Counted from the stretch's first letter, positions 1 through 8,229 are shown. The stretch is DNA of 64,000 bases from Photobacterium gaetbulicola Gung47 (GCA_000940995.1 CP005974.1:1302001-1366000), one strand, 5' to 3'. Made by a program: numbers and translations. The notes: generated by a model not told the origin, from the sequence alone.

Positions 1-265
1 TGAGCTGGATTTCTTCGGCAAGTAGCTCATAGCACGGATGGTGCACGATCAGTTGCTGCCATAGCCATTGATAAAAAAAGCCTAAACGGCGCCCACCTTG
101 GTACTCGATGCCTTTTGGGGGAATGGCGTTACTGGCAAATTCATTCAGCCAGCGCTGGTTAGCAATGAACGGGTGGCCATTTAACAGAGGTGGGAGGGCA
201 AGTATAGCGTTGAAGCTGTTATTAGCATGTTCACTAGGCGTAGTTTTATTGTAATGAATAGACAT
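1..265 (-). CDS. DUF1853 family protein (N-terminal part only)
   Basis: The minus-strand frame opens with ATG at 265-263 and runs off the left edge without a stop, giving about 88 residues. The visible protein contains GGRRLGFFYQWLWQQL followed by HPCYELLAEEIQL, the pattern I associate with the N-terminus of DUF1853 proteins, whose function is unknown. Only the N-terminal third or so is in the window. It is transcribed away from ybfA, and the 133-bp gap between the two holds a Fur-like palindrome. The family call rests on recalled similarity. Confidence 0.7.
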   Translation of the reverse strand, partial: MSIHYNKTTPSEHANNSFNAILALPPLLNGHPFIANQRWLNEFASNAIPPKGIEYQGGRRLGFFYQWLWQQLIVHHPCYELLAEEIQL

Positions 266-287
266 TTCGCTATAAGACCTTTCTTTT

Positions 288-306
288 TATAATGATATTG
301 ACTATT
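288..306. promoter_or_regulatory. Possible Fur box between DUF1853 gene and ybfA
   Basis: TATAATGATATTGACTATT matches the 19-bp Fur consensus at 14 of 19 positions by my count. It lies 23-41 bp upstream of the DUF1853 start, so if it is real it more likely governs that gene. AT-rich sequence produces such matches by chance. Confidence 0.3.
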
Positions 307-398
307 AAACAGCCTTTTTTAGAGTGTTGACTCTAGGTTATTTCAATAGATTAGAACAATAAGACCAGTCTGTTGTTTTGCTTGGCCAAGGAGGCGTT

Positions 399-605
399 AT
401 GTACACTCGCTACTCTCCATTGCGTATCTTCGTTCGCCGTGCGTTTGTTGTCACCGTTGGTATCGTGACCTTTCCCGTCATGATGTTCACCGCAATGGAA
501 ACACGCTCGCGGCTGTATAGCTATTTGCATCGGGTCTGGCTGAAAACCAGCACCAAACCGGTTTGGCTAATCCAGACGGAGCGAGCGGCCCAGCACCTCT
601 ATTAG
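399..605 (+). CDS. ybfA: YbfA-like small membrane protein (DUF2517)
   Basis: A 68-residue protein, the same length I recall for E. coli YbfA. It shares the arrangement of an N-terminal basic stretch (RIFVRR), one hydrophobic segment (about residues 15-33) and the block RLYSYLHRVWLKTSTKPVW. The start is ATG 399, with AGGAGG ending 5 nt upstream; an in-frame ATG at 378 has no ribosome binding site. The function is unknown and a single-pass inner-membrane location is inferred. It is followed at once by a strong terminator, behind which a group II intron sits. In E. coli ybfA lies in the same neighbourhood as ybgI and gltA, which supports orthology. Confidence 0.8.
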   Translation: MYTRYSPLRIFVRRAFVVTVGIVTFPVMMFTAMETRSRLYSYLHRVWLKTSTKPVWLIQTERAAQHLY

Positions 606-640
606 GCGTCTCTTCTATTACCTTAATGACCTTACTCGAT

Positions 641-667
641 AAAGCTGCCGTTCGGCAGCTTTTTTTG
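641..667 (+). terminator. Rho-independent terminator of ybfA
   Basis: The perfect stem AAGCTGCC/GGCAGCTT with a 4-nt loop is followed by a run of seven T. The group II intron begins 4 nt after the T-run (GTTG, then GTGCG at 671). Confidence 0.9.
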
Positions 668-670
668 TTG

Positions 671-2565
671 GTGCGCCGAGCATGGCGTTGTTCTAGGAGG
701 TGAAAGTCCTCTACGGGCTCAGTCGAGCGAGAACCGTTAGCCTATGCAAGGGTGTCCACCGTGAGGTGGGATCTGAAGGAAGCAAACGGCAAAACTTGGT
801 TGTGACGAACAGAAATCTGATAGTAGGCCAGTACAACTTGGGTAACCTAGCCATATATAGAATAGCCCAATGCCTCGACGGGAAGTGTGTACGGGTAAAT
901 CAGGCACAACCAAGTGAAAGAACAACGTCTTACCTCGGGAGATCTTATTAGCTGTCTCGGACGAGACTAGTGCAGCAGTGATGCTGCGTGACGGTTAATA
1001 AGAAGTCAGCAGAAGGCATAGTACCTTGGGGAAGTACAACCCAAGGGAAGGCCGGAACTGAATATATCAAGAAGCAGTCACTAGACACTCAATCATGTGG
1101 AGTCATAGCAAGATGAACAATATCTCTACGTACCAATGGGCAACACCGCAAGTGACGCTCATGGCTACGAAGAATGACAAGCATGTTTGGCGTAGACAGG
1201 AGGACGAGTCTTGGTGACCTCAACTCAGTTGATGGAGCAGATCTGTTCATCAACGAATCTGAACCAAGCCCTGAGAAGAGTAAAGAAGAACAAGGGATGT
1301 GCTGGGGTTGATAAACTCGACATAGCAGCCACTATCTCGGTGCTTCGGCAGTCTTCCAATGGGCAAGCGCTCCGCCAGAGCCTTCTGGACGGTAGCTATC
1401 AACCCCAACCCGTCTTGGGTGTAGAAATCCCTAAACCTAGTGGGGGAGTGAGGCAGCTAGGTATCCCAACGGTACTTGGATTAGGGATTTGTCCCAAACA
1501 GGCCATCACATCAGTCCTGACAGATATCTACGAACCTAAGTTCTCCAACAGCAGTTACGGGTTCAGGCCCAACCGTAGTGCCCACCATGCTCTGGCGGCA
1601 GCAAGCCACTACATCAGGGAGGGGCGGGGTTATGTAGTCGATGTTGACCTAGCGAAATACTTCGATACCGTGAACCACGATAGGCTGATGCACAGGCTAT
1701 CGAAAGATATCACAGATAAACGGGTACTGAAGCTGATCAGGTCATACCTACAGGCAGGCATAATGCGAAACGGGTTAGTCGAGCAGAGGCAACGAGGGAC
1801 ACCACAGGGTGGCCCATTATCTCCGCTGCTATCAAATATCGTATTAGATGAGTTGGATAAAGAGCTTGAACGAAGAGGGCATAAGTTCTGCCGATATGCA
1901 GACGACTGCCAAATCTACGTACACAGTGAGGAAGCCGCAAATCGAGTAAAAGCCTCGATAACGGAGTTCTTGGAGCAGAAACTGAAACTCACGGTCAACC
2001 GGGAGAAGAGTGCGGCAACAAGAGTGACAGAGCGGACTTACTTAGGCCATCGCTTCCAACGAGATGGAAGTATCCATATCTCGAAGACAGCACAAACTCA
2101 CATGAAGAAGCGAGTGCGTCAAATAACGAAGCGGAATCGAGGACGAGAGTTGAAGACAGTAATAGTCGAACTAACTCAATATCTAAGAGGTTGGCAACAC
2201 TACTTCAAGCTCGCCATGCGGAAAAGCGCGATGCAGCGCTTGGATGAATGGATAAGACGGCGCTTACGGTGCTACCGACTCAAGCAGCGAAAACGCAGAC
2301 ACAGCATAGCGACATGGTTACGCCAAGAAGGCGTAAACGAGCGCAATGCTTGGAAGCTAGCGATGTCAGAGAAAGGATGGTGGCATCTGGCTTTATCGCC
2401 GCAGCTCAATCAGGCCATGCCAACGAAACGGTTCAAGGAGATGGGCATGTACTCATTGAGAGATGGGTATGAGTCACTGAAAATATATTCGGAACCGCCG
2501 TATGCGACCCACGCTTGTACGGTGGTGTGAGAGGACGGAGGCCGTGAGGCCTCCTCCTACTCGAT
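671..2565 (+). mobile_element. Group IIC intron, full length, with maturase ORF in domain IV
   Basis: The 5' end reads GTGCGCCGAGCATGG. The conserved core that follows (for example GTTAGCCTATGCAAGGGTG and ATCTGAAGGAAGC) matches what I remember of the Oceanobacillus iheyensis group IIC ribozyme. Domain V lies at about 2494-2527 and begins ACCGCCGTA with the CGC triad typical of IIC. Domain VI follows at 2531-2565 and ends CTACTCGAT. The ORF at 1211-2530 encodes the RT/maturase. Insertion directly behind the ybfA terminator is the target preference known for group IIC introns. The element lies in the same orientation as the flanking genes and interrupts none. The boundaries are judged by eye and may be off by 1-2 nt at the 3' end. 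The ribonucleoprotein would mediate splicing and retrohoming; whether it is active is open (see findings). Confidence 0.92.
1211..2530 (+). CDS. ltrA: Group II intron reverse transcriptase/maturase
   Basis: A 439-residue intron-encoded protein. The RT domain shows GVDKLD (RT0/1 region), SYGFRPNRSAHHAL, the DVDLAKYFDTV palm aspartate, TPQGGPLSPLLSN and the catalytic YADD. It is followed by the thumb/maturase X domain (LRGWQHYF) and the C-terminal GWWHLALSPQLNQAM block typical of class C proteins. No HNH endonuclease domain is present, as expected for IIC. The start is TTG 1211 (GTG 1214 is possible), with AGGAGG at 1198-1203. The last codons run through intron domain V and the stop is at its 3' edge. 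The segment where most relatives have a DRxxQQA-like block reads VLGLGICPKQAI, two residues longer and divergent, which may impair activity. Confidence 0.93.
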   Translation: MVTSTQLMEQICSSTNLNQALRRVKKNKGCAGVDKLDIAATISVLRQSSNGQALRQSLLDGSYQPQPVLGVEIPKPSGGVRQLGIPTVLGLGICPKQAITSVLTDIYEPKFSNSSYGFRPNRSAHHALAAASHYIREGRGYVVDVDLAKYFDTVNHDRLMHRLSKDITDKRVLKLIRSYLQAGIMRNGLVEQRQRGTPQGGPLSPLLSNIVLDELDKELERRGHKFCRYADDCQIYVHSEEAANRVKASITEFLEQKLKLTVNREKSAATRVTERTYLGHRFQRDGSIHISKTAQTHMKKRVRQITKRNRGRELKTVIVELTQYLRGWQHYFKLAMRKSAMQRLDEWIRRRLRCYRLKQRKRRHSIATWLRQEGVNERNAWKLAMSEKGWWHLALSPQLNQAMPTKRFKEMGMYSLRDGYESLKIYSEPPYATHACTVV

Positions 2566-2696
2566 TAATCTCCAAGCATCTTGAAGTTACTTGGGGGTTA
2601 GATTTCTAAACAGTTCTGGTGATAGGCACAGGAAAAGGTCAACAGCGACTGGATATTGGGTATAGAATATCGCTATCGAGGAGAAGGAAATAGACG

Positions 2697-3455
2697 ATGA
2701 ACAATATCCAATTAGAATCAGTGCTCAATGAGTTGCTTAGCCCGCACCTAATCAAAGATTACTGCCCGAACGGTTTGCAGGTTGAAGGTAAGTCTGAGGT
2801 CAAGAAAATCATTACAGGGGTAACGGCCTGCCAGGCATTGATTGACCGGGCAATCGAAGAGCAAGCCGATGCGCTGCTGGTTCATCATGGTTTTTTCTGG
2901 AAGGGCGAGGCAGCAGAAATTCGCGGCATGAAATATCGTCGTATCAAGGCCCTTATTGAGAGTGGTATCAATTTGTATGCCTACCACCTGCCATTGGATG
3001 TCCATCCAACATTAGGTAATAACGCCAAGCTGGCTGAGTTACTCGATATTGAAGTGCTTGGTGGTTTAGAAGAGGGTAACCCGAACTCTGTCGCCATTTA
3101 TGGCCAATTGGCCCAGCCATTGAGTGGTGAGGAGCTGGCCGCGAGGCTTTCCATTGCCTTACACCGTGAGCCGTTGCATATTGGCGATCATGCGCCAAAA
3201 GAAATTAAAACCTTGGGATGGTGTACTGGTGGAGGCCAGGACTTTATAGAATTAGCAGCAAATAAAGGTTTGGATGCATTTATTTCTGGAGAAATTTCCG
3301 AAAGAACAGTTCATATTTCCCGAGAATTAGGTATTCATTATTTTAGTGCAGGCCACCATGCGACCGAGCGTTATGGAATTAAATCTTTAGGCGAGTATTT
3401 GGCCGATAAACATAATTTTGATGTTATGTTTATTGATGTAGATAACCCGGTTTAA
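2697..3455 (+). CDS. ybgI: Nif3-like dinuclear metal-centre protein YbgI
   Basis: A 252-residue protein close to E. coli YbgI (about 247 aa), the Nif3/GTP cyclohydrolase I type 2 homologue family, which forms hexameric toroids with a dinuclear metal site. The metal-ligand positions are visible: VHHG (His63, His64), Asp101 in HLPLDVHP, and GHHATE near 219-224. The biochemical role is unsettled. GGAGAAGG lies upstream of ATG 2697. The intron ends 131 bp upstream, so ybgI probably uses a promoter downstream of the intron. A weak candidate is TATAGAAT at about 2660, but I could not assign a convincing -35. A long-stem terminator follows. Confidence 0.93.
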   Translation: MNNIQLESVLNELLSPHLIKDYCPNGLQVEGKSEVKKIITGVTACQALIDRAIEEQADALLVHHGFFWKGEAAEIRGMKYRRIKALIESGINLYAYHLPLDVHPTLGNNAKLAELLDIEVLGGLEEGNPNSVAIYGQLAQPLSGEELAARLSIALHREPLHIGDHAPKEIKTLGWCTGGGQDFIELAANKGLDAFISGEISERTVHISRELGIHYFSAGHHATERYGIKSLGEYLADKHNFDVMFIDVDNPV

Positions 3456-3479
3456 CGCGTTTTTAACCAAAATAATGGC

Positions 3480-3519
3480 AATAAAAGGCTTAATGTTAGC
3501 GCATTAAGCCTTTTATTTT
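3480..3519. terminator. Long-stem terminator after ybgI, probably bidirectional
   Basis: The 16-bp perfect stem AATAAAAGGCTTAATG/CATTAAGCCTTTTATT has the 6-nt loop TTAGCG. T-rich sequence on both sides means it could stop transcripts from either direction. Confidence 0.88.
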
Positions 3520-3577
3520 GTGTTGTAAAATTTCATAATTCGATATTTCGGAGGTATTGTTTCTGTTAGATCTGGGT

Positions 3578-3793
3578 CTAATTCACACTTTGTTTCAACT
3601 TTTTGCTGGGATATCGGCCACATTCGGTTTGGATTTTGATAATTGTCAAAGATTCATCCTGAATCTTGGTGCGGCCTAGCGAAATATAATTACAACCAAC
3701 CAATTTATCGGTTAATTTAAATTTACTCGTTGTAATGAACTCGAATACTTTATTCAGAAAGTATTCAGGGATGTGACAAAAATTAATTGGCAT
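3578..3793 (-). CDS. Doubtful small ORF, 71 aa
   Basis: It fills most of the 448-bp gap between ybgI and the ATPase gene. The frame starts with ATG 3793, with AAAGG 5-6 nt upstream. The product has about equal hydrophobic and basic residues (FCHIPEYFLNKVFEFI near the N-terminus) and no motif I recognise. The region is AT-rich, unlike the neighbouring genes, which makes chance frames less likely to stay open, but there is no other support. Apart from this frame and the ybgI terminator I see only the presumed promoter region of the ATPase gene here. Confidence 0.25.
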   Translation of the reverse strand: MPINFCHIPEYFLNKVFEFITTSKFKLTDKLVGCNYISLGRTKIQDESLTIIKIQTECGRYPSKKLKQSVN

Positions 3794-3903
3794 GATGCCT
3801 TTAATAACGAGTTTTAAATTACTTTGACCTATTCAGCGAATGCTTTTTATCAGTTTGAAATTGTACTGATGTCGACTGAATGTATTTAATTGGAGATTCC
3901 CCC

Positions 3904-6657
3904 ATGACTAAAAAGTGGTTTACCGAAACGGTTGCCAGTACTGTGTCCAATTTGGGTACGTCAACCGAGAATGGTTTATCTTCTGAAGAAGTGAAAAAGC
4001 GTCAGGAGCAGTTTGGCTCTAATGAGCTGCAGGAGCAGGCCGGCAAAACGGTACTGGAACTGCTGGCGCATCAGTTCAAGAATCCATTGATCTTCATCCT
4101 AGGGATTGGTGCGATTGTTTCCTTCTTCACTGGTCACTTGATTGATGCCGTAGCTATCGGTGTCATCATTGTCATCAACGTGGTGATCGCTTTCTGGCAG
4201 GAATTCAAAGCCCAGAAAGGGATGGAAGCATTGCGCGACATGGCTGCCCCTATGGCGCAGGTCCGTCGTAATGGTGAATGGGTAGATATCCCAGCGCGTG
4301 AGATTGTACCGGGTGATGTGCTTAAAATAAGCACTGGTGACATTCTTGCTGCTGATGTGCGTATCATTGAAGCGAACCGTCTGTCTATCGATGAAGCCGC
4401 TCTGACCGGTGAGTCTGAGCCGGTTAACAAGAAAGCCGATGCCCTGGAAGATGGGCACATCGGTCTTGGCGATCAGAAGAACATGGGCTTTATGACCACC
4501 ATGGTCACTTCAGGTACAGGCCTGGGTATCGTTGTCGGTACCGGTATGCAGACCGAAGTGGGCCACATTGCCGACATGATGGCAAACACCGAAGAAACCA
4601 AGACCCCGATGCAAGAGCGTATGGACCTGATCGCCAAATCGCTCATGGTTGTCGCGTTGGGCGTAGTAGCGGTAGTTTGTGTGATCGGCCTTTACCACGG
4701 TATGCCGTGGCTTGAAATTCTGAATACGGGTATTTCACTGTCTGTGGCGGCAATTCCTGAAGGTCTGCCTACGGTTGTGACTATCGTTTTGACCATGGGT
4801 TCAACCCGCATGGTTAAGAGTAACGCACTGGCTAAGCAGCTAGCGGCGATTGAAACACTCGGTTCAACAACGGTGATCTGCTCAGATAAGACAGGTACCC
4901 TAACCCAGAACCAGATGCAGGTGATGAAAGCTTACGATGCGTCTGGCCGTTACTGGGAAGTGAGCGGTAAAGGTTTCTCTCCTGAGGGCGAGTTCAAGCC
5001 GCTATCGCACAGCACTGACGCTAAAGACAGCCCAGAGATGATGAAAGGCCTGGTTGTTGCGACGCTGTGTAATGATTCTGAATACATCCAGGACGGTGAC
5101 AAGTCGACAGTACGCGGTAACCCAACCGAAGGCGCATTGATTGTTGCTGCAGCGAAAGCAGGGCTACAGCAGGCTGAAATGCTGTCAAGCGGCGGCTACT
5201 CAATCGTTGAGAAGTTCCCGTTCGATTCTGGACGCAAGATGGCCTCGGTTATCGTGAAAGACCTACAGGGTAAGCACTTCCTTGCTATCAAGGGTGCACC
5301 AGATGTGGTTCTGCGCAATGCGTCAGGCTTCATGGTTAACGGTGAAGTTGTTGCTCACCAGCCAACCTCAATGGAAGGTAACCTTGCGGTAGCGGCCAAC
5401 CCAGCAGAAGAGATGGTTGTTAGCTACGAAGCGGCTATTCAGGATTTCGCCGAGCAGGCACTACGTACCCTAGCAGTCGGTTTCCGTGAGCTGTCTGAGG
5501 ACGACCTCAAGCGTGACCACACCGAACTTGAGCAGGATGTGACGATCCTTGGCTTGTACGGCATCATGGATCCACCGCGCCCTGAAGTACGCGCAGCGGT
5601 AGATAGCTGTTACGATGCGGGTGTTCGTACGGTCATGATCACCGGTGACCACGCACTAACGGCAGCAGCTATCGCTCGTGACATCGGTATTATCCGTAGC
5701 GAGGAAGACCTCGTAGTTACGGGTAGCCAGCTAGATGACATGGACGATGAAGAACTGCGTCGTATCTGTCCGAACGTTGCCGTATTTGCCCGTGTAACGC
5801 CAGAGCATAAGCTACGTATCGTACAGGCTCAGCAGTACAACAACGAAGTCGCTGCAATGACAGGTGACGGGGTGAACGATGCACCAGCACTTCGCCGTGC
5901 AGACATCGGTGTGGCGATGGGTATCACTGGTACTTCTGTTGCTAAAGATTCAGGTGATCTGATCCTGCTGGATGACAACTTCAGCACGATTGTTAAAGCG
6001 GTACGCCAGGGGCGTCAGATCTTCGATAACCTGCGTAAGTTCATCCGCCAGGCCCTGACTGCCAACGTCGGTGAAGTATCGGTAATCCTGTTTGCTTTCC
6101 TGTTCATGGGTCCAGAAGTTGCCCTGCCGCTGACACCACTAATGATTCTATGGATCAACCTGGTATCAGATGGTCTGCCTGCACTGGCGCTGGGTGTTGA
6201 CCCAGAAGAGAAAGACCTGATGGAGCGTAAACCGCGCAAGCGTAACGAGAGCTTCTTCAGCGACCACCTAGGTACCCGTATCGTTATCCGTGGTCTAGCA
6301 CAGGGGGGAATGAGCTTCCTGGCATTCAACTGGGCGATGAACGCAGGCCTAAGTGCTAACTACGCACAGACAATGGCCTTTGCAATGCTAGTGTTCTGTC
6401 AGCTATGGCACATCTTTGATTCACGCTCGTTCAGCACGCTGTTCCGCAAGAACCCATTCACCAACAAATCACTGTTGGGTGCGGTAGCGCTGTCTGCAAC
6501 GCTGTCTCTGGGGGTGATTTACACCGGCGTTGGCCAGTTCATCTTCAGCACAGAAGGTCTGTCTGGTAGCCACCTAATCACGGTGTTCTTGGCCGCATCA
6601 CTGCCAACGCTGGTTCTATCTGGCTTGAAAGAAGTAACCAAGATCAAGTTTGTTTAA
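3904..6657 (+). CDS. P-type Ca2+-transporting ATPase (P2A, SERCA-like)
   Basis: A 917-residue cation pump of the inner membrane. In order it has an N-terminal cation-ATPase domain, a TM hairpin, an actuator domain with LTGESEPV, an M4 PEGLP motif, the phosphorylation site DKTGTLT (Asp328), a nucleotide-binding domain, the hinge TGDGVNDAPAL and a C-terminal TM bundle. M5 reads TANVGEVSVILF and M6 reads INLVSDGLPAL. These keep the Asn/Glu and Asn/Asp ligand positions of SERCA, with Ser for Thr at the third M6 position, so Ca2+ export is the best guess; other divalent cations are possible. ATG 3904 is chosen for the GGAGA 8 nt upstream; the frame extends to 3880 without a ribosome binding site. 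It is monocistronic with its own terminator. It sits between ybgI and gltA, where E. coli has other genes. Confidence 0.88.
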   Translation: MTKKWFTETVASTVSNLGTSTENGLSSEEVKKRQEQFGSNELQEQAGKTVLELLAHQFKNPLIFILGIGAIVSFFTGHLIDAVAIGVIIVINVVIAFWQEFKAQKGMEALRDMAAPMAQVRRNGEWVDIPAREIVPGDVLKISTGDILAADVRIIEANRLSIDEAALTGESEPVNKKADALEDGHIGLGDQKNMGFMTTMVTSGTGLGIVVGTGMQTEVGHIADMMANTEETKTPMQERMDLIAKSLMVVALGVVAVVCVIGLYHGMPWLEILNTGISLSVAAIPEGLPTVVTIVLTMGSTRMVKSNALAKQLAAIETLGSTTVICSDKTGTLTQNQMQVMKAYDASGRYWEVSGKGFSPEGEFKPLSHSTDAKDSPEMMKGLVVATLCNDSEYIQDGDKSTVRGNPTEGALIVAAAKAGLQQAEMLSSGGYSIVEKFPFDSGRKMASVIVKDLQGKHFLAIKGAPDVVLRNASGFMVNGEVVAHQPTSMEGNLAVAANPAEEMVVSYEAAIQDFAEQALRTLAVGFRELSEDDLKRDHTELEQDVTILGLYGIMDPPRPEVRAAVDSCYDAGVRTVMITGDHALTAAAIARDIGIIRSEEDLVVTGSQLDDMDDEELRRICPNVAVFARVTPEHKLRIVQAQQYNNEVAAMTGDGVNDAPALRRADIGVAMGITGTSVAKDSGDLILLDDNFSTIVKAVRQGRQIFDNLRKFIRQALTANVGEVSVILFAFLFMGPEVALPLTPLMILWINLVSDGLPALALGVDPEEKDLMERKPRKRNESFFSDHLGTRIVIRGLAQGGMSFLAFNWAMNAGLSANYAQTMAFAMLVFCQLWHIFDSRSFSTLFRKNPFTNKSLLGAVALSATLSLGVIYTGVGQFIFSTEGLSGSHLITVFLAASLPTLVLSGLKEVTKIKFV

Positions 6658-6684
6658 TTACAAACAGCTGATAAATAGAAAATA

Positions 6685-6706
6685 AAAAGGGCCTTCGGGC
6701 CCTTTT
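6685..6706 (+). terminator. Terminator of the Ca2+ ATPase gene
   Basis: The stem GGGCC/GGCCC with a TTCG tetraloop is flanked by A-runs and a T-run. A near-identical hairpin on the other strand ends gltA 200 bp away. Confidence 0.85.
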
Positions 6707-6714
6707 GTTGTTTA

Positions 6715-6895
6715 AAGCAGAGACGAGATTAAGAGCGATCCTCGTTCCTAGGAAAAGATTAAAAGCGGAAAGCTAAAATACAGTGCGCTAGTCCTTAGAT
6801 TTAATCTTTAGAGTCTAGCTTTTGCTCTTTGCTCTTTGCTCTTTGCTCTTTGTTCTTTCTAGGAACTAGGATCCAGTTACTAGGTCCCGTTGTTT
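6715..6895. repeat. Imperfect inverted repeat with (TTTGCTC)n tract
   Basis: The segment between the two convergent terminators is largely self-complementary. GATCCTCGTTCCTAGGAAAA near 6740 pairs with the complement of the TCTAGGAACTAGGATCC stretch at 6858-6874. The right arm carries four exact copies and one variant copy of the heptamer TTTGCTC at 6821-6855. It has no coding frame. It looks like an extragenic hairpin-forming repeat of the kind scattered in vibrio genomes, but the family is not identified. Confidence 0.6.
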
Positions 6896-6899
6896 AAAA

Positions 6900-6923
6900 C
6901 AAAAAGGGCCCGAAGGCCCTTTC
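6900..6923 (-). terminator. Terminator of gltA
   Basis: Read on the minus strand, AAAGGGCC TTCG GGCCCTTTTT is a perfect stem with a T-run, 17 bp beyond the gltA stop codon. Confidence 0.85.
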
Positions 6924-6939
6924 ATTTAACGAACTGTGA

Positions 6940-8229
6940 TTATTCGCGTTCATGCAGCGGTTTGAACTCGCGCTGGTTGTAACCGGTGTACAACTGACGA
7001 GGGCGGCCGATACGGTTGCCCGGATCGTTGTGCATTTCGTTCCAGTGGGCAATCCAACCGATGGTACGGGACATAGCGAAAATAACCGTAAACATAGAAA
7101 CCGGGATACCGATAGCCTTCAGGATGATACCTGAGTAGAAATCGACATTCGGGTACAGTTTCTTCTCGATAAAGTACTCATCAGATAGGGCAATACGTTC
7201 CAGCTCCATCGCAACATCCAGCAGCGGATCCTGAATGTTCAGTTCCTGAAGTACCTCGTGGCAAGCTTCGCGCATTACTGTCGCACGCGGGTCGTAGTTC
7301 TTGTAGACACGGTGGCCAAAGCCCATCAGACGGAATGGATCATCCTTGTCTTTCGCACGCTCAACGTACTCTGGGATCTTATCAACACTGCCAATCTCTT
7401 CCAGCATCTTCAAGCAGGCTTCGTTAGCACCACCGTGTGCAGGGCCCCACAGTGACGCGATACCTGCCGCAATACAGGCAAATGGATTAGCGCCTGATGA
7501 ACCGGCTAGACGTACAGTCGAGGTCGACGCATTTTGCTCGTGGTCAGCGTGCAGGGTGAAAATCTTGTCCATGGCACGGGCAACCACAGGGCTGACGTCG
7601 TACTCTTCACACGGCGTTGCAAACATCATATGCAAGAAGTTCTCTGCATAGTCCAGATCATTGCGTGGGAAGATAAATGGCTGACCGATAGAGTACTTGT
7701 AACACATTGCTGCTAGTGTCGGCATTTTCGACAATAGGCGGAACGCAGTGATCTCACGGTGGGTATCATTATTGATATCCAGTGAATCATGGTAGAACGC
7801 AGCAAGTGCACCTACCACGCCACACATAACAGCCATTGGGTGAGCATCACGGCGGAAGCCGTGGAAGAAGCTTGAGATCTGCTCATGCACCATGGTATGA
7901 CGAGTGACTGTGGTACGGAATGTTTCGTACTGCTCGCGGGTCGGAACCTCACCGTAAAGAAGGATGTAACACACTTCCAAATAGTCGGCATTATTGGCCA
8001 ATTGGTCAATCGGGTATCCGCGGTGAAGCAGAATACCTTTATCACCATCAATGTAAGTAATTTGAGATTCACAAGATGCAGTGGCTAGAAAACCAGGGTC
8101 GAATGTAAAATAACCGTTAGCTCCAAGCTTACGTACATCAATTACTTCAGGCCCTTCAGTGCCCCCGATAATCGGCAGTTCGACGGGTGCTTTCCCTTCA
8201 ATGTGAAGAGTAGCTTTCTTGTCTGCCAT
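6940..8229 (-). CDS. gltA: Citrate synthase (type II, NADH-sensitive family)
   Basis: This enzyme condenses acetyl-CoA with oxaloacetate, the entry step of the TCA cycle, in the cytoplasm. The 429-residue protein has the expected length and a near-continuous match to the enterobacterial enzyme. LWGPAHGGANEACLKML carries the first catalytic His, GFGHRVYKNYDPRA the second, and the C-terminal region has the PNVDFYSG block with the catalytic Asp. AAGGAG lies 7 nt before ATG 8229. It diverges from sdhC across a 408-bp control region, the same arrangement as in E. coli, and has its own terminator. The hexameric type II form is usually inhibited by NADH; that is inferred from the family. Confidence 0.97.
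   Translation of the reverse strand: MADKKATLHIEGKAPVELPIIGGTEGPEVIDVRKLGANGYFTFDPGFLATASCESQITYIDGDKGILLHRGYPIDQLANNADYLEVCYILLYGEVPTREQYETFRTTVTRHTMVHEQISSFFHGFRRDAHPMAVMCGVVGALAAFYHDSLDINNDTHREITAFRLLSKMPTLAAMCYKYSIGQPFIFPRNDLDYAENFLHMMFATPCEEYDVSPVVARAMDKIFTLHADHEQNASTSTVRLAGSSGANPFACIAAGIASLWGPAHGGANEACLKMLEEIGSVDKIPEYVERAKDKDDPFRLMGFGHRVYKNYDPRATVMREACHEVLQELNIQDPLLDVAMELERIALSDEYFIEKKLYPNVDFYSGIILKAIGIPVSMFTVIFAMSRTIGWIAHWNEMHNDPGNRIGRPRQLYTGYNQREFKPLHERE

Noticed and set aside
700..951. Open frames at 700-951 and 737-925
   Set aside because: They lie in the structured RNA of group II intron domains I-III and contain no protein family features.
2248..2472. 74-codon frame inside the RT gene
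   Set aside because: It overlaps the maturase domain in another frame and shows no similarity or RBS.
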